A stretch of DNA of 64,000 nt from Paenibacillus lutrae (lineage in GTDB: Bacteria > Bacillota > Bacilli > Paenibacillales > NBRC-103111): NCBI RefSeq assembly GCF_009757775.1, contig NZ_RHLK01000008.1:1171-65170 (forward strand). The letters are read 5' to 3'. The first letter of the stretch is position 1; every line of letters begins with the position of its first letter. Shown here piece by piece: positions 1-8,988 of this stretch. Position numbers and translations under genes: made by a program. A model generated the notes under the pieces. The model did not search any database. It was not told the DNA's origin and was given only the letters and a program-made list of their open reading frames with translations.

Positions 1-286
1 GCAGAACCTTTTTATGGTTCACGATAAGGTTATATTGGCGGTACAATTCATCCTGAACACGGCGATAGCCCACAGTCTTGTTACGCTGCTCATAAATGGT
101 GCGAATCCTCTGCTTCAGTTCTTGATCTGGATTACTGTCTTTACGCTTTAGGTAAGCGTAGTAACCACTTCGGCTGACTTCCAAGTAAGCACACAACTCT
201 TTAACGCTTTGCGTATCCTTTAACTCATCGATGACGAGATGCCTGCTCCTCAACCCTCCCGATTCAAGATTTGCAACCACTTTTTT
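1..286 (-). CDS. IS3-family transposase OrfB, N-terminal part (partial)
   Basis: The frame reads through the window edge and contains the typical start of an IS3 OrfB. A short helix-turn-helix-like stretch around VKELCAYLEVSRSGYYAY is followed by a VGYRRVQDEL block, the usual element before the DDE catalytic core. The core itself lies outside the window. No separate start is obvious. The frame is probably entered by -1 slippage at A6G (minus strand, positions 286 to 280) inside OrfA, which would produce the OrfAB transposase. Confidence 0.75.
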
Positions 287-549
287 AGAACGTCCACCTC
301 TAGACGAAGACTTCGGAGATCGCGTTCCTGCATGGTCTCTGTCCGACAAGGATTTCCTCGCCTATCCACAAAAGATGCTTGTCCTTCCAGACGATATTTC
401 CTCATCCATTTCCTCACACGATCCTTGTCATGAATCTCCAAATGCTCTGTTATTTTTCTGTAGCTCCAACCTTCTTCCGCATGCAGTCTAATTGCTTCTA
501 CCTTCAATGATTCTGGATAGTGTTTAAAGGTTTGTCCCTTATGCGCCAT
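250..549 (-). CDS. IS3-family transposase OrfA
   Basis: About 99 residues. The N-terminal half has the helix-turn-helix fold typical of IS3/IS150 OrfA (HYPESLKVEAIRLHAEEG, then GWSYRKITEHL). The C-terminal end is a leucine-rich heptad stretch (LRSLRLEVDVLKKWL) used for multimerisation. I chose the ATG at 549 because GGGGTG lies about 9 bases upstream. A slippery AAAAAAG lies 30 bases before the stop and would allow -1 frameshifting into OrfB. Confidence 0.8.
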   Translation of the reverse strand: MAHKGQTFKHYPESLKVEAIRLHAEEGWSYRKITEHLEIHDKDRVRKWMRKYRLEGQASFVDRRGNPCRTETMQERDLRSLRLEVDVLKKWLQILNREG

Positions 550-624
550 GAAAAAATGCACCCCTTAGAATTCATCGGAATAACCAAGGGTTTTTCCAAT
601 GTCTATTCTAAGGGGTGCACTTCA

Positions 625-976
625 CTATGGAGATTGGCGGGTTTTTTGTTAACTTTCAAGGGATAGGCAATCCCCTTTTGAAAAGGTTTACGTAAGGCAA
701 AACCTCTGGTCAAAGGAAAATCATACGGCGGCAGCCTCATCTGCTGATTGAAGAGAAAAGCTGAAATGATGCTTGGAGACGATTATTTGATGACTGCACA
801 TACTTTTTCTATGGCTTATACAAATCGGGTGGCTGCTTCCATTAGGTAAAGTATGCAGGGCTATGTGGATGCCGCGGCTTTACCGTAATATACTTATTCA
901 TCATACTGACACTAAAGTAGTTGTTTAAGATTGTGTGCAGGATCATTAGTGCGGAAGTTGAAGAGGGAGGTTCTGA
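625..976. other. Intergenic region with no convincing gene
   Basis: This stretch between the IS end and the next gene holds only a 27-codon frame (766-849, plus strand) with a weak ribosome binding site, which I do not call. It may contain debris left by the insertion. No terminator or strong promoter was recognised. Confidence 0.5.
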
Positions 977-1255
977 ATGGCTATTTGTATTGAATTCAAA
1001 CTGATTAAAGTAAGCGGCACGCTGGCTACTTATCAATATGGCGAATGTCTCAGAGAGATGGATGGACTGTTTGAAGTGGATGTATACAAACTGATAACAG
1101 GTGAGATTCCGGGAGATACGCCCATGAGCGAGGTTGTGCGTTTGCTGCCTTCGGCTACGAAGAGCGAATTTATGGCTTATCGAGCTTTCCGCAAAATTCG
1201 CAATTATTATGTGGAGCATGGGGAGTATCCGGTTCAGGGCGGGTATTATGCGTAA
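977..1255 (+). CDS. Small hypothetical protein, 92 residues
   Basis: I do not recognise this protein. It is a soluble, mixed-charge polypeptide without signal peptide or membrane segment. The start at 977 is well supported by GGGAGG six bases upstream. The C-terminal half is rich in Arg, Tyr and Phe (YRAFRKIRNYY). It stands alone between the IS end and the convergent VOC gene. Confidence 0.65.
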   Translation: MAICIEFKLIKVSGTLATYQYGECLREMDGLFEVDVYKLITGEIPGDTPMSEVVRLLPSATKSEFMAYRAFRKIRNYYVEHGEYPVQGGYYA

Positions 1256-1295
1256 TTATTTGAAAATATGATGTAATGGGTGCCTCATATGAACT

Positions 1296-1634
1296 TCAAC
1301 TAAGAACTTCAACGGTAAATCCGCCGGGAGCTTCGACATAGAAAGTCCAACCGTGTGCTCTTTGCGGCGGCTCCACATCGTAACCGTCATCCTTTAAACG
1401 TTGATTGATCTCGTTCACCCGCTCTTCGGTTTCCTGGACGAAACCGATATGAAAGGTCTTAGGATAACTTACCTGGGTTCCTTTCATTAAAGTGAGCACC
1501 AGCCCGTCATCGTCAAAGAGTACCGCAAATGAATGACCGCGTGTATGCTGGGTTTGCAGATCGAAATACTTCTCCAGGAACTCCCGGGCCGCATGAACAT
1601 CGTTTACCGTGAGATTGAGATGGTTCAGCTTCAA
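1296..1634 (-). CDS. VOC (glyoxalase/bleomycin-resistance fold) protein
   Basis: About 112 residues, the size of a single-module vicinal-oxygen-chelate protein. The N-terminus MKLNHLNLTVND is the typical first beta strand with its metal-binding His. A second ligand is likely the His of FHIGF, and the third the Glu of FTVEVLS near the end. Members are dioxygenases, isomerases or drug-binding proteins, and the substrate cannot be told from sequence. I chose TTG at 1634 because it gives the family-typical N-terminus with a GGA motif about 10 bases upstream. GTG at 1643 would sit on top of the binding site. Confidence 0.8.
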   Translation of the reverse strand: MKLNHLNLTVNDVHAAREFLEKYFDLQTQHTRGHSFAVLFDDDGLVLTLMKGTQVSYPKTFHIGFVQETEERVNEINQRLKDDGYDVEPPQRAHGWTFYVEAPGGFTVEVLS

Positions 1635-1747
1635 CGGTTCCACATCCTTTTATGGTAGTTTTTACCTTATTTTCAGCTTACTCTCTAATCTTATTAAATA
1701 CAAGCAAGTAAGAATGTGGCAGCGTTTTTTCGAAGATTATAGCGCAG

Positions 1748-1789
1748 AAAAAAGCGGATGTCCTCATTAGATGAAGACACCCGCTTTTT
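1748..1789 (-). terminator. Intrinsic terminator
   Basis: A long, imperfect hairpin (AAAAAGCGG.TGTC... paired with ...GACA.CCGCTTTTT) is bordered by A and T tracts on both sides. It can serve the minus-strand gene ending at 1824 and possibly the convergent side. Confidence 0.8.
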
Positions 1790-1823
1790 GTTGTGTTGCT
1801 TTTCAAATTAAAGATTGGCCAAA

Positions 1824-2240
1824 TTATTTCTTCGGTTTTGGAAGCTTTTTAACGCCTTGGATTGCTTTCGCTTTGATGGTTCTGCTCACGCCCGGAAGCG
1901 GCGAGAAGACGCGGACCAGCTGCTGCTGCAAGACATTGTTGTTTTCAACCGTGAACGTATCGTTATCTATTGCGAATGTGTTCACAATCAGATTACGAGT
2001 AGAAGGAACAGTGACACGGATCTCGTAATGGAAGGATACACCCGCCAGACTAACGCTTACGAACCGGTTCTGATTGGCACTGATTGTGACGAGCTGATTG
2101 AACAAGGATACACGGCGATCCCAGTCAATAACCTGCACGCGTACCGTTCTTGAACTGAAGTTGAGGTTGAGGATTTCCAGATGTGCCGCTCTTGTGGAAC
2201 GAGTTTTGTTGATTGTACCTGTGGATAAGATAACTGCCAT
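1824..2240 (-). CDS. Hypothetical protein with beta-rich middle and basic tail
   Basis: About 138 residues from the ATG at 2240, preceded by AAAGGAGG at eight bases. The body alternates hydrophobic and polar residues, as in a beta sandwich (HLEILNLNFSSRTVRVQVIDW, NQNRFVSVSLAGVSFHYEIRVTV). The protein ends in a lysine- and proline-rich tail (KKLPKPKK). This layout recalls small surface or spore-layer proteins of Bacillales, but I cannot assign a family. It is a single gene with its own terminator. Confidence 0.65.
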   Translation of the reverse strand: MAVILSTGTINKTRSTRAAHLEILNLNFSSRTVRVQVIDWDRRVSLFNQLVTISANQNRFVSVSLAGVSFHYEIRVTVPSTRNLIVNTFAIDNDTFTVENNNVLQQQLVRVFSPLPGVSRTIKAKAIQGVKKLPKPKK

Positions 2241-2481
2241 AGTGACCACCTCCTTTCTGAGATCATCATATGGTTTGTTCTATGAAAAGATGGCGGCGAA
2301 TGTACGAGACTACTAAAAACGGGTGAAAGACTCGGTAGGAAGAAGATTGATCGGCGGGGGAAATTGGAACGGACATGTTATTGTGCAGACGGCGGCTGGG
2401 TGAACAGGTGAGGTGTTTTTGCAATTCAGTTATCATACGCAATCTTGCATACCCTTTTATCGGGCTTTCCTTAGAGGAGTT

Positions 2482-2509
2482 CCCTCCATGAGCCCATAGG
2501 AGGGTTTTT
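2482..2509 (+). terminator. Terminator-like hairpin
   Basis: CCCTCC, an eleven-base loop and GGAGGG followed by TTTTTC. No upstream plus-strand gene was found, so it may end an unrecognised transcript or insulate the promoter downstream. Confidence 0.6.
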
Positions 2510-2613
2510 CTTTGTTTAGTAATTTTTTTCAGAAATGTTCGAATACTAGGGGAAAAGCATTAAATACAGTGTCTAGCTGGTTATTCTGCGGTAAATAACT
2601 TAGAGAACGATTG

Positions 2614-2642
2614 TTGACTTCTGACTGTTTAAACACTAAAAT
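2614..2642 (+). promoter_or_regulatory. Sigma-A promoter for the marR-MFS operon
   Basis: TTGACT and TAAAAT are separated by exactly 17 bases and lie about 64 bases upstream of the MarR start. MarR regulators usually bind at or just after their own promoter, so an operator is expected between 2640 and 2700. Confidence 0.7.
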
Positions 2643-2705
2643 ATTTCGTATCCGAATTATTTGGCTATGAACATATCTTTCGTTATGAAGGGCAGGAGTA
2701 AATGA

Positions 2706-3170
2706 GTGAATGAACGGATGAATGAGCAGCAGCGAATTCACCAGATTTTCAAGTCTTACCGGGAAGTAAATCACGCTTTCTATCATGTCCTGGCTAAAAC
2801 CGCGCAAATTCACGGACTGACACGGGTTCAATTAATTGTGCTGAGGGCATTGACGGATCATCCAGATATAGGTTTGAGCGAACTCTCCGAATGCATCCAA
2901 CTTGGGAGAAGTACAACAAGCGGGATCGTGGAAAGAATGGTGAAAGCGGGATTGGTGACGCGCCAGCGGCTGCACGCGGATCGGCGCAGCTTATCTCTTA
3001 ATTTAAGCGAGAAAGGGGCTGTGATCTGGCAACAAGTCAAAGCAGAACATTTAGTGAACATGACACCTTTGCTGGCTTTGTCTGAGGAAGATCAGCAGCA
3101 GTTATTTCGGATTAATGAACAAATTATACACATTCTACAGAGAGTGAGAGATGATAACGACCATGAGTGA
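2706..3170 (+). CDS. MarR-family transcriptional regulator
   Basis: 154 residues with the MarR winged helix. The recognition region is LSELSECIQLGRSTTSGIVERMV, split here as helix 3 (LSELSECIQL) and helix 4 (STTSGIVERMVKAG). The wing carries LHADRRSLSLNLSEKG, the D-x-R-S motif typical of the family. It overlaps the following transporter by 20 bases, so it is almost certainly the local repressor of that efflux pump, relieved by a small-molecule ligand. The start is GTG at 2706 with CAGGAG seven bases upstream. Confidence 0.9.
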   Translation: MNERMNEQQRIHQIFKSYREVNHAFYHVLAKTAQIHGLTRVQLIVLRALTDHPDIGLSELSECIQLGRSTTSGIVERMVKAGLVTRQRLHADRRSLSLNLSEKGAVIWQQVKAEHLVNMTPLLALSEEDQQQLFRINEQIIHILQRVRDDNDHE

Positions 3171-4677
3171 CGCTATAAAAAATTTAAGGAGAGGCCCTAT
3201 TGTGGCCTCTCTCCTGATCGGGGCCTTCGTTGCCCTCTTGAGCCAAACCTTCCTCAACGTGGCCCTGCCGGGTATGATGGTGGACCTGAACGTCAGCGAG
3301 AATACGATTCAGTGGCTGTCCAACGGTTACATGCTCGTCAGTGGTGTACTTGTACCGATTAGTGCTTTCCTGATTGAACGTTTTTCAACAAGAAAGCTGT
3401 TTCTGTCGGCGGTGGGCCTGTTTACACTGGGAACGATGATTAGCGGATTTGCTCCCGGATTTGAACTGGTGCTGGTAGGACGGCTTGTACAGGCGGCAGG
3501 AGCAGGGGTTCTGATGCCGCTGATGTCCATTGTATTCCTGACGATTTTCCCTATTGAAGAGCGCGGTAAAGCGATGGGCATGATGGGTGTGGCGATGATT
3601 TTCGCTCCGGCTATCGGGCCGACTTTATCCGGCTGGATTATGGAACACTACTCCTGGAGAGCTTTGTTCTACATTATTATTCCGTTGTCGTTGTTTGCTC
3701 TTATCTTTGGCGCTTTCTCGCTCAAAAATGTAACCAAGACGTCCAAACCGCGTCTGGATGTTCTTGGCGTCATCTTGTCTACGCTGGGCTTTGGCGGTAT
3801 TCTATACGGCTTCAGCGACGCGGGTAAAGACGGATGGACCAGTACGGTCGTCCTTACGTGTCTGGCGGTAGGCGCGGTTTCTCTGATTCTGTTTGTCTGG
3901 CGTCAATTGGTTATCGAGAAACCGCTTCTGGAATTCCGTGTCTTCAAATTCAACATGTACTCCCTGACGACAGTTATTAATGTCATTATCACGATGGCGT
4001 TGTTCTCCGGCATGATTCTTCTGCCGCTGTATCTGCAGACCATCCGCGGCTTTACGCCAATGGAATCCGGGCTTTTGCTCCTCCCGGGTGCTATTCTGAT
4101 GGGGATAATGTCGCCGATTACGGGAATAATCTTCGATAAAATCGGTGCGCGCTGGCTGTCCGTGATCGGTTTGCTGATTACAGTAGTCACGACCTTTGAA
4201 TTCAGTAAGCTCACAGCGCAGACGACCTTTACGTCTCTCATCATTCTGTACACCGTCCGGAGCTTCGGGATGTCCATGCTGATGATGCCGATTCAGACGG
4301 CCGGTATGAACCAGCTTCCGCAGCGTCTTAATGCCCACGGCTCCGCCATGTCGCAGACGCTTCGTAACGTAGCAGGCGCTATCGGTACTGCGCTGCTGGT
4401 TTCGATCATGACTAACACGGCCGCTACTAAGGGGAAAGAGCTGGCGATGGCTGCGCAAATCAATCCGGCGGATCCGGCCAATCAGGCCAAAATGGCCGAG
4501 ATCGGCCAGCAGGCAGCCATCCACGGCATTAACTTTTCTTTCGTCGTGGCAACCTGGATGTCCGTAGTGGCCTTGGTGCTGGCGTTCTTCATCCGGAAGG
4601 TTGAACCGCATAGAGAAGTGAAACATGTGGAGATTCCCGATGATCAAAAGGAAGCGGCTACCGCTTCAACAAAATAA
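3151..4677 (+). CDS. MFS multidrug efflux transporter, DHA2 (EmrB/QacA) type
   Basis: 508 residues, the length expected for a 14-helix proton antiporter. The N-terminal half has the typical FLNVALPGMM and WLSNGYMLVSGVLVPISAFL segments (motif D1 and the second helix). GRLVQAAGAGVLMPLMS corresponds to motif B/C, and the mid-protein helix has GPTLSGWI (motif C of exporters). It should export lipophilic drugs or cations at the membrane. It is co-transcribed with marR. ATG at 3151 follows a weak GAGAG site; ATG at 3163 is an alternative start. Confidence 0.92.
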   Translation: MITTMSDAIKNLRRGPIVASLLIGAFVALLSQTFLNVALPGMMVDLNVSENTIQWLSNGYMLVSGVLVPISAFLIERFSTRKLFLSAVGLFTLGTMISGFAPGFELVLVGRLVQAAGAGVLMPLMSIVFLTIFPIEERGKAMGMMGVAMIFAPAIGPTLSGWIMEHYSWRALFYIIIPLSLFALIFGAFSLKNVTKTSKPRLDVLGVILSTLGFGGILYGFSDAGKDGWTSTVVLTCLAVGAVSLILFVWRQLVIEKPLLEFRVFKFNMYSLTTVINVIITMALFSGMILLPLYLQTIRGFTPMESGLLLLPGAILMGIMSPITGIIFDKIGARWLSVIGLLITVVTTFEFSKLTAQTTFTSLIILYTVRSFGMSMLMMPIQTAGMNQLPQRLNAHGSAMSQTLRNVAGAIGTALLVSIMTNTAATKGKELAMAAQINPADPANQAKMAEIGQQAAIHGINFSFVVATWMSVVALVLAFFIRKVEPHREVKHVEIPDDQKEAATASTK

Positions 4678-4736
4678 GCAAGGCAACCAAGATTCAGTGG
4701 ATGAGTCGGCGGATAAGCGTAACTGTCCATGTGAAT

Positions 4737-4788
4737 GAATCTCCCTGTCAGCTGCTCTTTAACAGCAGTGGCGGGGAGATTTTTTTTA
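4737..4788 (+). terminator. Terminator of the marR-MFS operon
   Basis: AATCTCCC pairs with GGGGAGATT around an inner CTGCT/AGCAG hairpin and is followed by a run of T. Confidence 0.85.
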
Positions 4789-4913
4789 TCGGAAAAGGAC
4801 ATGAATTTCTTGGCTTGATGAAGCTTGTCAAAACAAGCATGATCTGTGAAGGAATCAGGACAGGTTTTGTCGAATTTTGGACGATATCAAGGTTTAAAGG
4901 AGAGGAATTGGAT

Positions 4914-5219
4914 ATGCGCTGTACAGTTTGCCAATGGGTGAAGATTGTCGATATGAATAATGAAGCGATGTCGGAGCAGTTATTTAATCACGGCGAGGTG
5001 GCGGGCGCGGCTCTATCCGTAGGTGCTACGGTGGTGACTCACCCGCTGGGTCTGAAGAAGTTTGAGATTGTATATGACAGCCGGGAAGGAATGGAGCCGG
5101 CCCGCTCCAAAATCGTCGACATTGAAGTCGACATGCTGAACCAGCCGTCCACAACGCGTGTCTATCTGGAGCCTCAGGTGCTCATCCTCGGACAGCATGA
5201 TGTGGGAGAGACCGAATAA
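4914..5219 (+). CDS. Hypothetical protein, about 101 residues
   Basis: The frame is open much further upstream (to 4701), but that part runs through the preceding terminator. I place the start at the ATG at 4914, where GGAGAGG lies eight bases upstream. The protein starts MRCTVCQWVKIVDM, with two Cys spaced as CxxC, followed by a soluble alternating beta-rich body. I do not recognise the family. A lone CxxC could bind metal with a partner or act in a redox role; this is not shown. Confidence 0.65.
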   Translation: MRCTVCQWVKIVDMNNEAMSEQLFNHGEVAGAALSVGATVVTHPLGLKKFEIVYDSREGMEPARSKIVDIEVDMLNQPSTTRVYLEPQVLILGQHDVGETE

Positions 5220-5381
5220 GACTGCTGGCGGAAGTCGGTGAGGCTAAGCCGATTTGCAGGCAGAGGGTGTGTCCGGGAGCGTGGTATAAGATGCACGGGC
5301 AGCAGACGATGCACGATGCATCGGCTGCAAAAGTGAAGAGGCGAGAGGTTATGCTCTCCTAGTCAAGACTCTGAACATTCC

Positions 5382-5409
5382 TTGACGGTAATGGATTCTT
5401 CCTTATGAA
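5382..5409 (+). promoter_or_regulatory. Possible sigma-A promoter for the DUF423 gene
   Basis: TTGACG and TATGAA are separated by 16 bases, about 55 bases before the start codon. The -10 is weak, so this is tentative. Confidence 0.4.
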
Positions 5410-5463
5410 TGAGCTATCATGAAGGAAGTGAGATTACCGCTGTTATAAAAGGAGAATTCGACT

Positions 5464-5838
5464 ATGATGCGTTTGTTTCTGATGCTGGGAAGCATCAACG
5501 CGTTTCTTTCCGTAGCGCTGGGTGCTTTTGGCGCACATATTCTGGAGGAACGTATTTCCGCCGATATGCTTGAGGTTTATCAGACCGGCATTCAATATCA
5601 TATGATGCATGCTCTGGGTCTGATTGTTGTAGCTTTGCTGGCTGACCGTTTGCCGAAGAGTTCCGGACTTGTAAAGATTGCGGGCTGGGCCATCTTTATC
5701 GGCATCATTCTGTTCTCTGGAAGCCTGTATGTCCTCAGTCTGACAGGTATCAAGATTCTGGGCGCGGTGACACCGCTGGGCGGAGTTGCGTTCCTGATTG
5801 GCTGGACTATGCTCGCTGTCGCAGCCTCTAAGAAGTAA
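5464..5838 (+). CDS. DUF423 family membrane protein (YwdK-like)
   Basis: 124 residues, the normal family length, with four hydrophobic helices. The family signature is at the N-terminus: LGAFGAHIL, then YQTGIQYHMMHAL. The later GSLYVLSLTGIKILGAVTPLGG stretch forms the third helix and its loop. The function is unknown. The ATG at 5464 is preceded by AAAGGAG at the normal distance. It is a monocistronic gene closed by a terminator. Confidence 0.9.
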   Translation: MMRLFLMLGSINAFLSVALGAFGAHILEERISADMLEVYQTGIQYHMMHALGLIVVALLADRLPKSSGLVKIAGWAIFIGIILFSGSLYVLSLTGIKILGAVTPLGGVAFLIGWTMLAVAASKK

Positions 5839-5866
5839 GAGCCGGTTCTCATCGGCTCTTTTCTTT
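5839..5866 (+). terminator. Intrinsic terminator after DUF423 gene
   Basis: GAGCCG, an eight-base loop, CGGCTC and TTTTCTTT directly after the stop codon. Confidence 0.85.
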
Positions 5867-5939
5867 ACGCGCTTTTCGTCATATAAGCAGGAATTTTGCA
5901 GGATTGTGTAGAAAGTATATCCATTTACAGGAATTGGCC

Positions 5940-6992
5940 TATCGGTAATACCATGAATCGGACTCTATGTTCGCTCACGCGTTCCATCACACTTGTATGG
6001 TCAGCTCAAACTTGGGCCATGAGCCGTTTCACCGGTTATGACCCCTTGATCTCCGCGGCGTCTATATCCTCCCTTTTATCCTCTCTCCAGATAAGCAGGC
6101 AGCATGGAAATTGTTTGAAGAAGACATGGCTGGCCGATCTTATACCGCTGAACTGTCTTTTTTTCGCAAAAATGGCGGGTGTGCAACTATGGAGGTCCGT
6201 GCTTTGCCGATTGTAGCGGGCTAATCTGTTGTGGGCATACATGCGATTGCCAAGGACTTGAGCGGGCGTAAGAATGCCGAGGAAATGCTGCGCAGCTCCG
6301 GGAAGTTGTCGGCTGTAGGCCAACTGGCTGCGGGTGTGGCGCAAGAAATCCGTAAACTTTTGACAGCGATCAAAAGGTTCATGTTCATAAGGTTTATGCA
6401 ATTTCTACAGGCCGGCGCAGAAGCTGAAGAGTCTTATTATGAAATTATAAGGTCCGAGCTGAACCGGATTGATCTGATTATTTCAGAGCTGCTCAAGCTG
6501 GCCAGGTCCCAGACATCGGTATTCAAATGGTTAGATCCGAGCTTATAATTCGGCATGTAGTGACGCCTTTAGAGCGGAGGCGCCTGAATAACGTACAAGT
6601 CGTGATTATTGCCCAAAACAGCCTGTCAGATAGGATGGGTGCGGAGAATCAGATGAAGCAGCTTTTCATTAATTTGCTTAAAAATGTGGTTGAATCTATG
6701 CATGGTGGCGGACAAATGGAGATTAACCTGCATCAGGATGCCGCGAAAACATATATGTTGTGATTAGAGACCATGGAATCGGCATTTCTCCAGAGGAGCT
6801 CGCGTGGATCGGTGAGCCTTTTTATTCGACTAAAGATCAGGGAGCGGGCCTGGGAATGATGGCAAGCCGCCAAATTATGGAGGAACATAAGGGGACGATT
6901 GAAATTGAAAGTGTGACGGGGGAAAGTACAACGGTACGGGTCAGGCTGCCCTTAAACAGGACAACTCGAACAAAAGGGGCGGTGGGGTTATG
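5940..6992 (+). pseudogene. Degenerate PAS-histidine kinase (sporulation-kinase type)
   Basis: Fragments of one kinase can be read in different frames. A PAS-like part contains AAWKLFEEDMAGRSYTAEL followed by stops. The phosphoacceptor helix is KLSAVGQLAAGVAQEIRKL, where the expected catalytic His (AHEIRNPL) reads Gln and the NP reads KL. An ATPase part has VVIRDHGIGISPEEL and GAGLGM. At least one stop and several frame changes (near 6223, 6540 and 6762) separate them. Together with the missing His this makes it a dead gene, formerly similar to KinA-E orphan kinases. Its last bases overlap the start of the GGDEF-EAL gene, so the two were probably one operon. Confidence 0.8.
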
Positions 6993-8903
6993 ATACCAGT
7001 CTTATTAGGCGGTTATGCGGTTATCGTCATTGCAGGCAGCCTGCTGCTGGAAGCTTACGCAGTCTGGATATGTCTGGGCGCATCCCTGCTGCTGGCACTG
7101 GCTCTGCAGCGGATCAATAGGCGCCGGATGCAGGCCATTGTTCCCGGCTATCGCGCTGCCAAGGATGCCGGTAGAGCGCTTCCGGCGGATCGCCCGGCAG
7201 AGCAGGAGAATAGGCAGCCATCGTCCGATGTCCTGGATACTTTGTTCGACCACAGTCCGAGCGCGGTTGGCCTGACGGACGATGCAGGGCGTTTTCAGCG
7301 CGTCAGCCGGACACTGGAGCGTTTGCTGGGTGTTCCGACGAACCAGCTTATCGGGACGACATTCGACAGCTTTATTTCCGAGGACCAACAGGCATCGCTC
7401 AGAAAGCGTTATACGATGATGAAGCAGGGCACCCCGCAGGTGTTCGATACGTCCGTCCTGCACCGCAGCGGTTACCGGGTTGATTTGACCACCACGGCCG
7501 TACCTCTTGACGATCAGGGGAACAAGGACCGCTTTCTGTTTATGTTTCAGGATATTACAGAACGCAAGCGTGCGGATGAACAATTCAGGCATATGGCTTA
7601 CTACGATGATATGACGGGTCTGCCGAACAGACGGCTTTTCCGGGACCAGTTGACCGGGGCGCTCCGCCTGGCTGCCAATCATCACCAGTGTGTGGCCGTG
7701 CTGTATGTGGATATTGACGGCTTCAAGCTGTTTAATGACTGTTTCGGCTACGACTATGGCGATATGCTGCTTCTGCAAGTAGGGGAGCGCTTCACCCGGT
7801 GCATTTCCGATAATGATTTTATCGCCAGAACGGAGGGCGATGAATTTGCCTTTTTCTATACACAAATTGAAGGACGGGAACAGGCGATGGAGTTGGCCGG
7901 CCAGCTTCAGGCTGTGCTGGAGCAGCCGTTCATACTGGATCAGGTTGAACTGCATGTGACGGCAAGCATAGGCGTTTCTCTGCTCTCCCGGGAGGGTGAA
8001 GATGCGGATACGCTGATGAAGCAGGCCAACATGGCCGTCACAAGAGCCAAGGAGAACGGTAAGAGCGATATTGTGCTCTTTAGCTCCGAGATGAGATCCT
8101 TTGCGCTGCAGAAGCTTCAGCTTGAGAATGATCTGCGGCGTGCAATTGCGGGCCATGAATTCGTGCTGCATTATCAGCCTCAGGTTGAAATTGAGAGCGG
8201 GAAGATCATTGGCATGGAGGCCCTCATTCGCTGGAATCATCCGATGAAGGGCAGCATTTCACCCGGAGATTTTATTCCGTACGCCGAACAGTCCGGCCTG
8301 ATTGTCGCGATATCGGAATGGGTGCTGCTTGAGGCGTGTCAGCAGAACAAAGCTTGGCAGGATGCGGGGCTTCCGAAAGTACCCATATCGGTTAACCTGT
8401 CCTCCAGGCAGTTTCTGCAGCATAACCTCAAGAACAAAGTGAATGAGGTCCTTCGGCATACCGGCCTTGCTCCGCAGTACCTCGAGCTGGAGATTACAGA
8501 AGGGATGACCATGGATGTGGATCATGCGATTGCTTCCCTGGTCGAGCTTAAGCAGCTGGGCGTGCAGGTGAGCATCGATGATTTCGGAACTGGCTACAGC
8601 TCGCTTTCTTATCTCAAAAAATTCCCGGTCGACCGGCTGAAAATCGACCGTTCTTTCGTCCGTGATATTATGGACGATCCGAGTGACGCTGCCATTGTGG
8701 CGACGATCATCTCGATCACCCGCCATTTGAATCTGAAAGTGATTGCCGAAGGGGTAGAGACAGAAGAACAGCTGTCCTTTCTCCACCGCAATCAATGCCA
8801 TGAAGTACAAGGATATTGGTTTAGTCCTCCGCTGAATGCAGAGAAGATGGGGACGCTCCTGGGAAGAATTACGTGCCGGGCGAGTCAGCATGTCGAAGTT
8901 TAG
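6990..8903 (+). CDS. Membrane-anchored PAS-GGDEF-EAL c-di-GMP protein
   Basis: 637 residues. Two hydrophobic segments (about 4-41) anchor it in the membrane. A PAS domain (about 80-195) ends in ITERKRADEQ. The GGDEF domain (about 205-365) has TEGDEF at 281-286 where GGDEF is expected, so the first Gly is replaced by Glu and cyclase activity is doubtful. The EAL domain (about 380-625) keeps EAL (410-412), EITEG, DDFGTGYSS, LKID and AEGVET, so phosphodiesterase activity is expected. Probable role: sensor-regulated degradation of c-di-GMP. The start overlaps the end of the decayed kinase; GGGG lies just upstream. Confidence 0.9.
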   Translation: MIPVLLGGYAVIVIAGSLLLEAYAVWICLGASLLLALALQRINRRRMQAIVPGYRAAKDAGRALPADRPAEQENRQPSSDVLDTLFDHSPSAVGLTDDAGRFQRVSRTLERLLGVPTNQLIGTTFDSFISEDQQASLRKRYTMMKQGTPQVFDTSVLHRSGYRVDLTTTAVPLDDQGNKDRFLFMFQDITERKRADEQFRHMAYYDDMTGLPNRRLFRDQLTGALRLAANHHQCVAVLYVDIDGFKLFNDCFGYDYGDMLLLQVGERFTRCISDNDFIARTEGDEFAFFYTQIEGREQAMELAGQLQAVLEQPFILDQVELHVTASIGVSLLSREGEDADTLMKQANMAVTRAKENGKSDIVLFSSEMRSFALQKLQLENDLRRAIAGHEFVLHYQPQVEIESGKIIGMEALIRWNHPMKGSISPGDFIPYAEQSGLIVAISEWVLLEACQQNKAWQDAGLPKVPISVNLSSRQFLQHNLKNKVNEVLRHTGLAPQYLELEITEGMTMDVDHAIASLVELKQLGVQVSIDDFGTGYSSLSYLKKFPVDRLKIDRSFVRDIMDDPSDAAIVATIISITRHLNLKVIAEGVETEEQLSFLHRNQCHEVQGYWFSPPLNAEKMGTLLGRITCRASQHVEV

Positions 8904-8942
8904 CATGGTGGCAGAAGCAAGGTGTATAGCGCAGTACATAGC

Positions 8943-8972
8943 AAAAAGCCCGGATCCAGTGATCCGGGCTTT
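8943..8972. terminator. Bidirectional terminator
   Basis: A near-perfect hairpin AAAGCCCGGATC/GATCCGGGCTTT lies between two convergent genes and can end transcription from both. Confidence 0.85.
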
Positions 8973-8988
8973 AGATATAGGGGTCCGC

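Larger units (their letters stand above)
1..624 (-). mobile_element. IS3-family insertion sequence, truncated by the window edge
   Basis: Two overlapping minus-strand reading frames have the arrangement of an IS3/IS150-type transposase (OrfA with helix-turn-helix, OrfB in the -1 frame). The outer end on this side appears to be near 624, where the minus-strand sequence begins TGAAGTGCACCCC. This fits the usual TG...CA ends of IS3-family elements. The rest of OrfB and the other inverted repeat lie outside the window, so neither intactness nor target duplication can be judged. Confidence 0.8.
2241..2705. other. Intergenic region upstream of the MarR/MFS operon
   Basis: It holds the divergent 5' regions of the two flanking genes, a terminator-like hairpin at 2482-2509 with no recognisable plus-strand gene in front of it, and a good sigma-A promoter at 2614-2642. 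No further gene was seen. Confidence 0.6.

Noticed and set aside
766-849. 27-codon frame near the IS end
   Set aside because: Too short, weak ribosome binding site, no context.
2660-2680. Possible second LexA box (GAACATATCTTT)
   Set aside because: Only the left half matches; the right half lacks GTTC.
3802-4647. 281-codon open frame on the minus strand
   Set aside because: Lies inside the MFS transporter in antisense; His/Arg-rich composition typical of a shadow frame.
7005-8240. Long open frame (411 codons) on the minus strand
   Set aside because: Antisense to the clear GGDEF-EAL gene; no ribosome binding site and no family-like composition.
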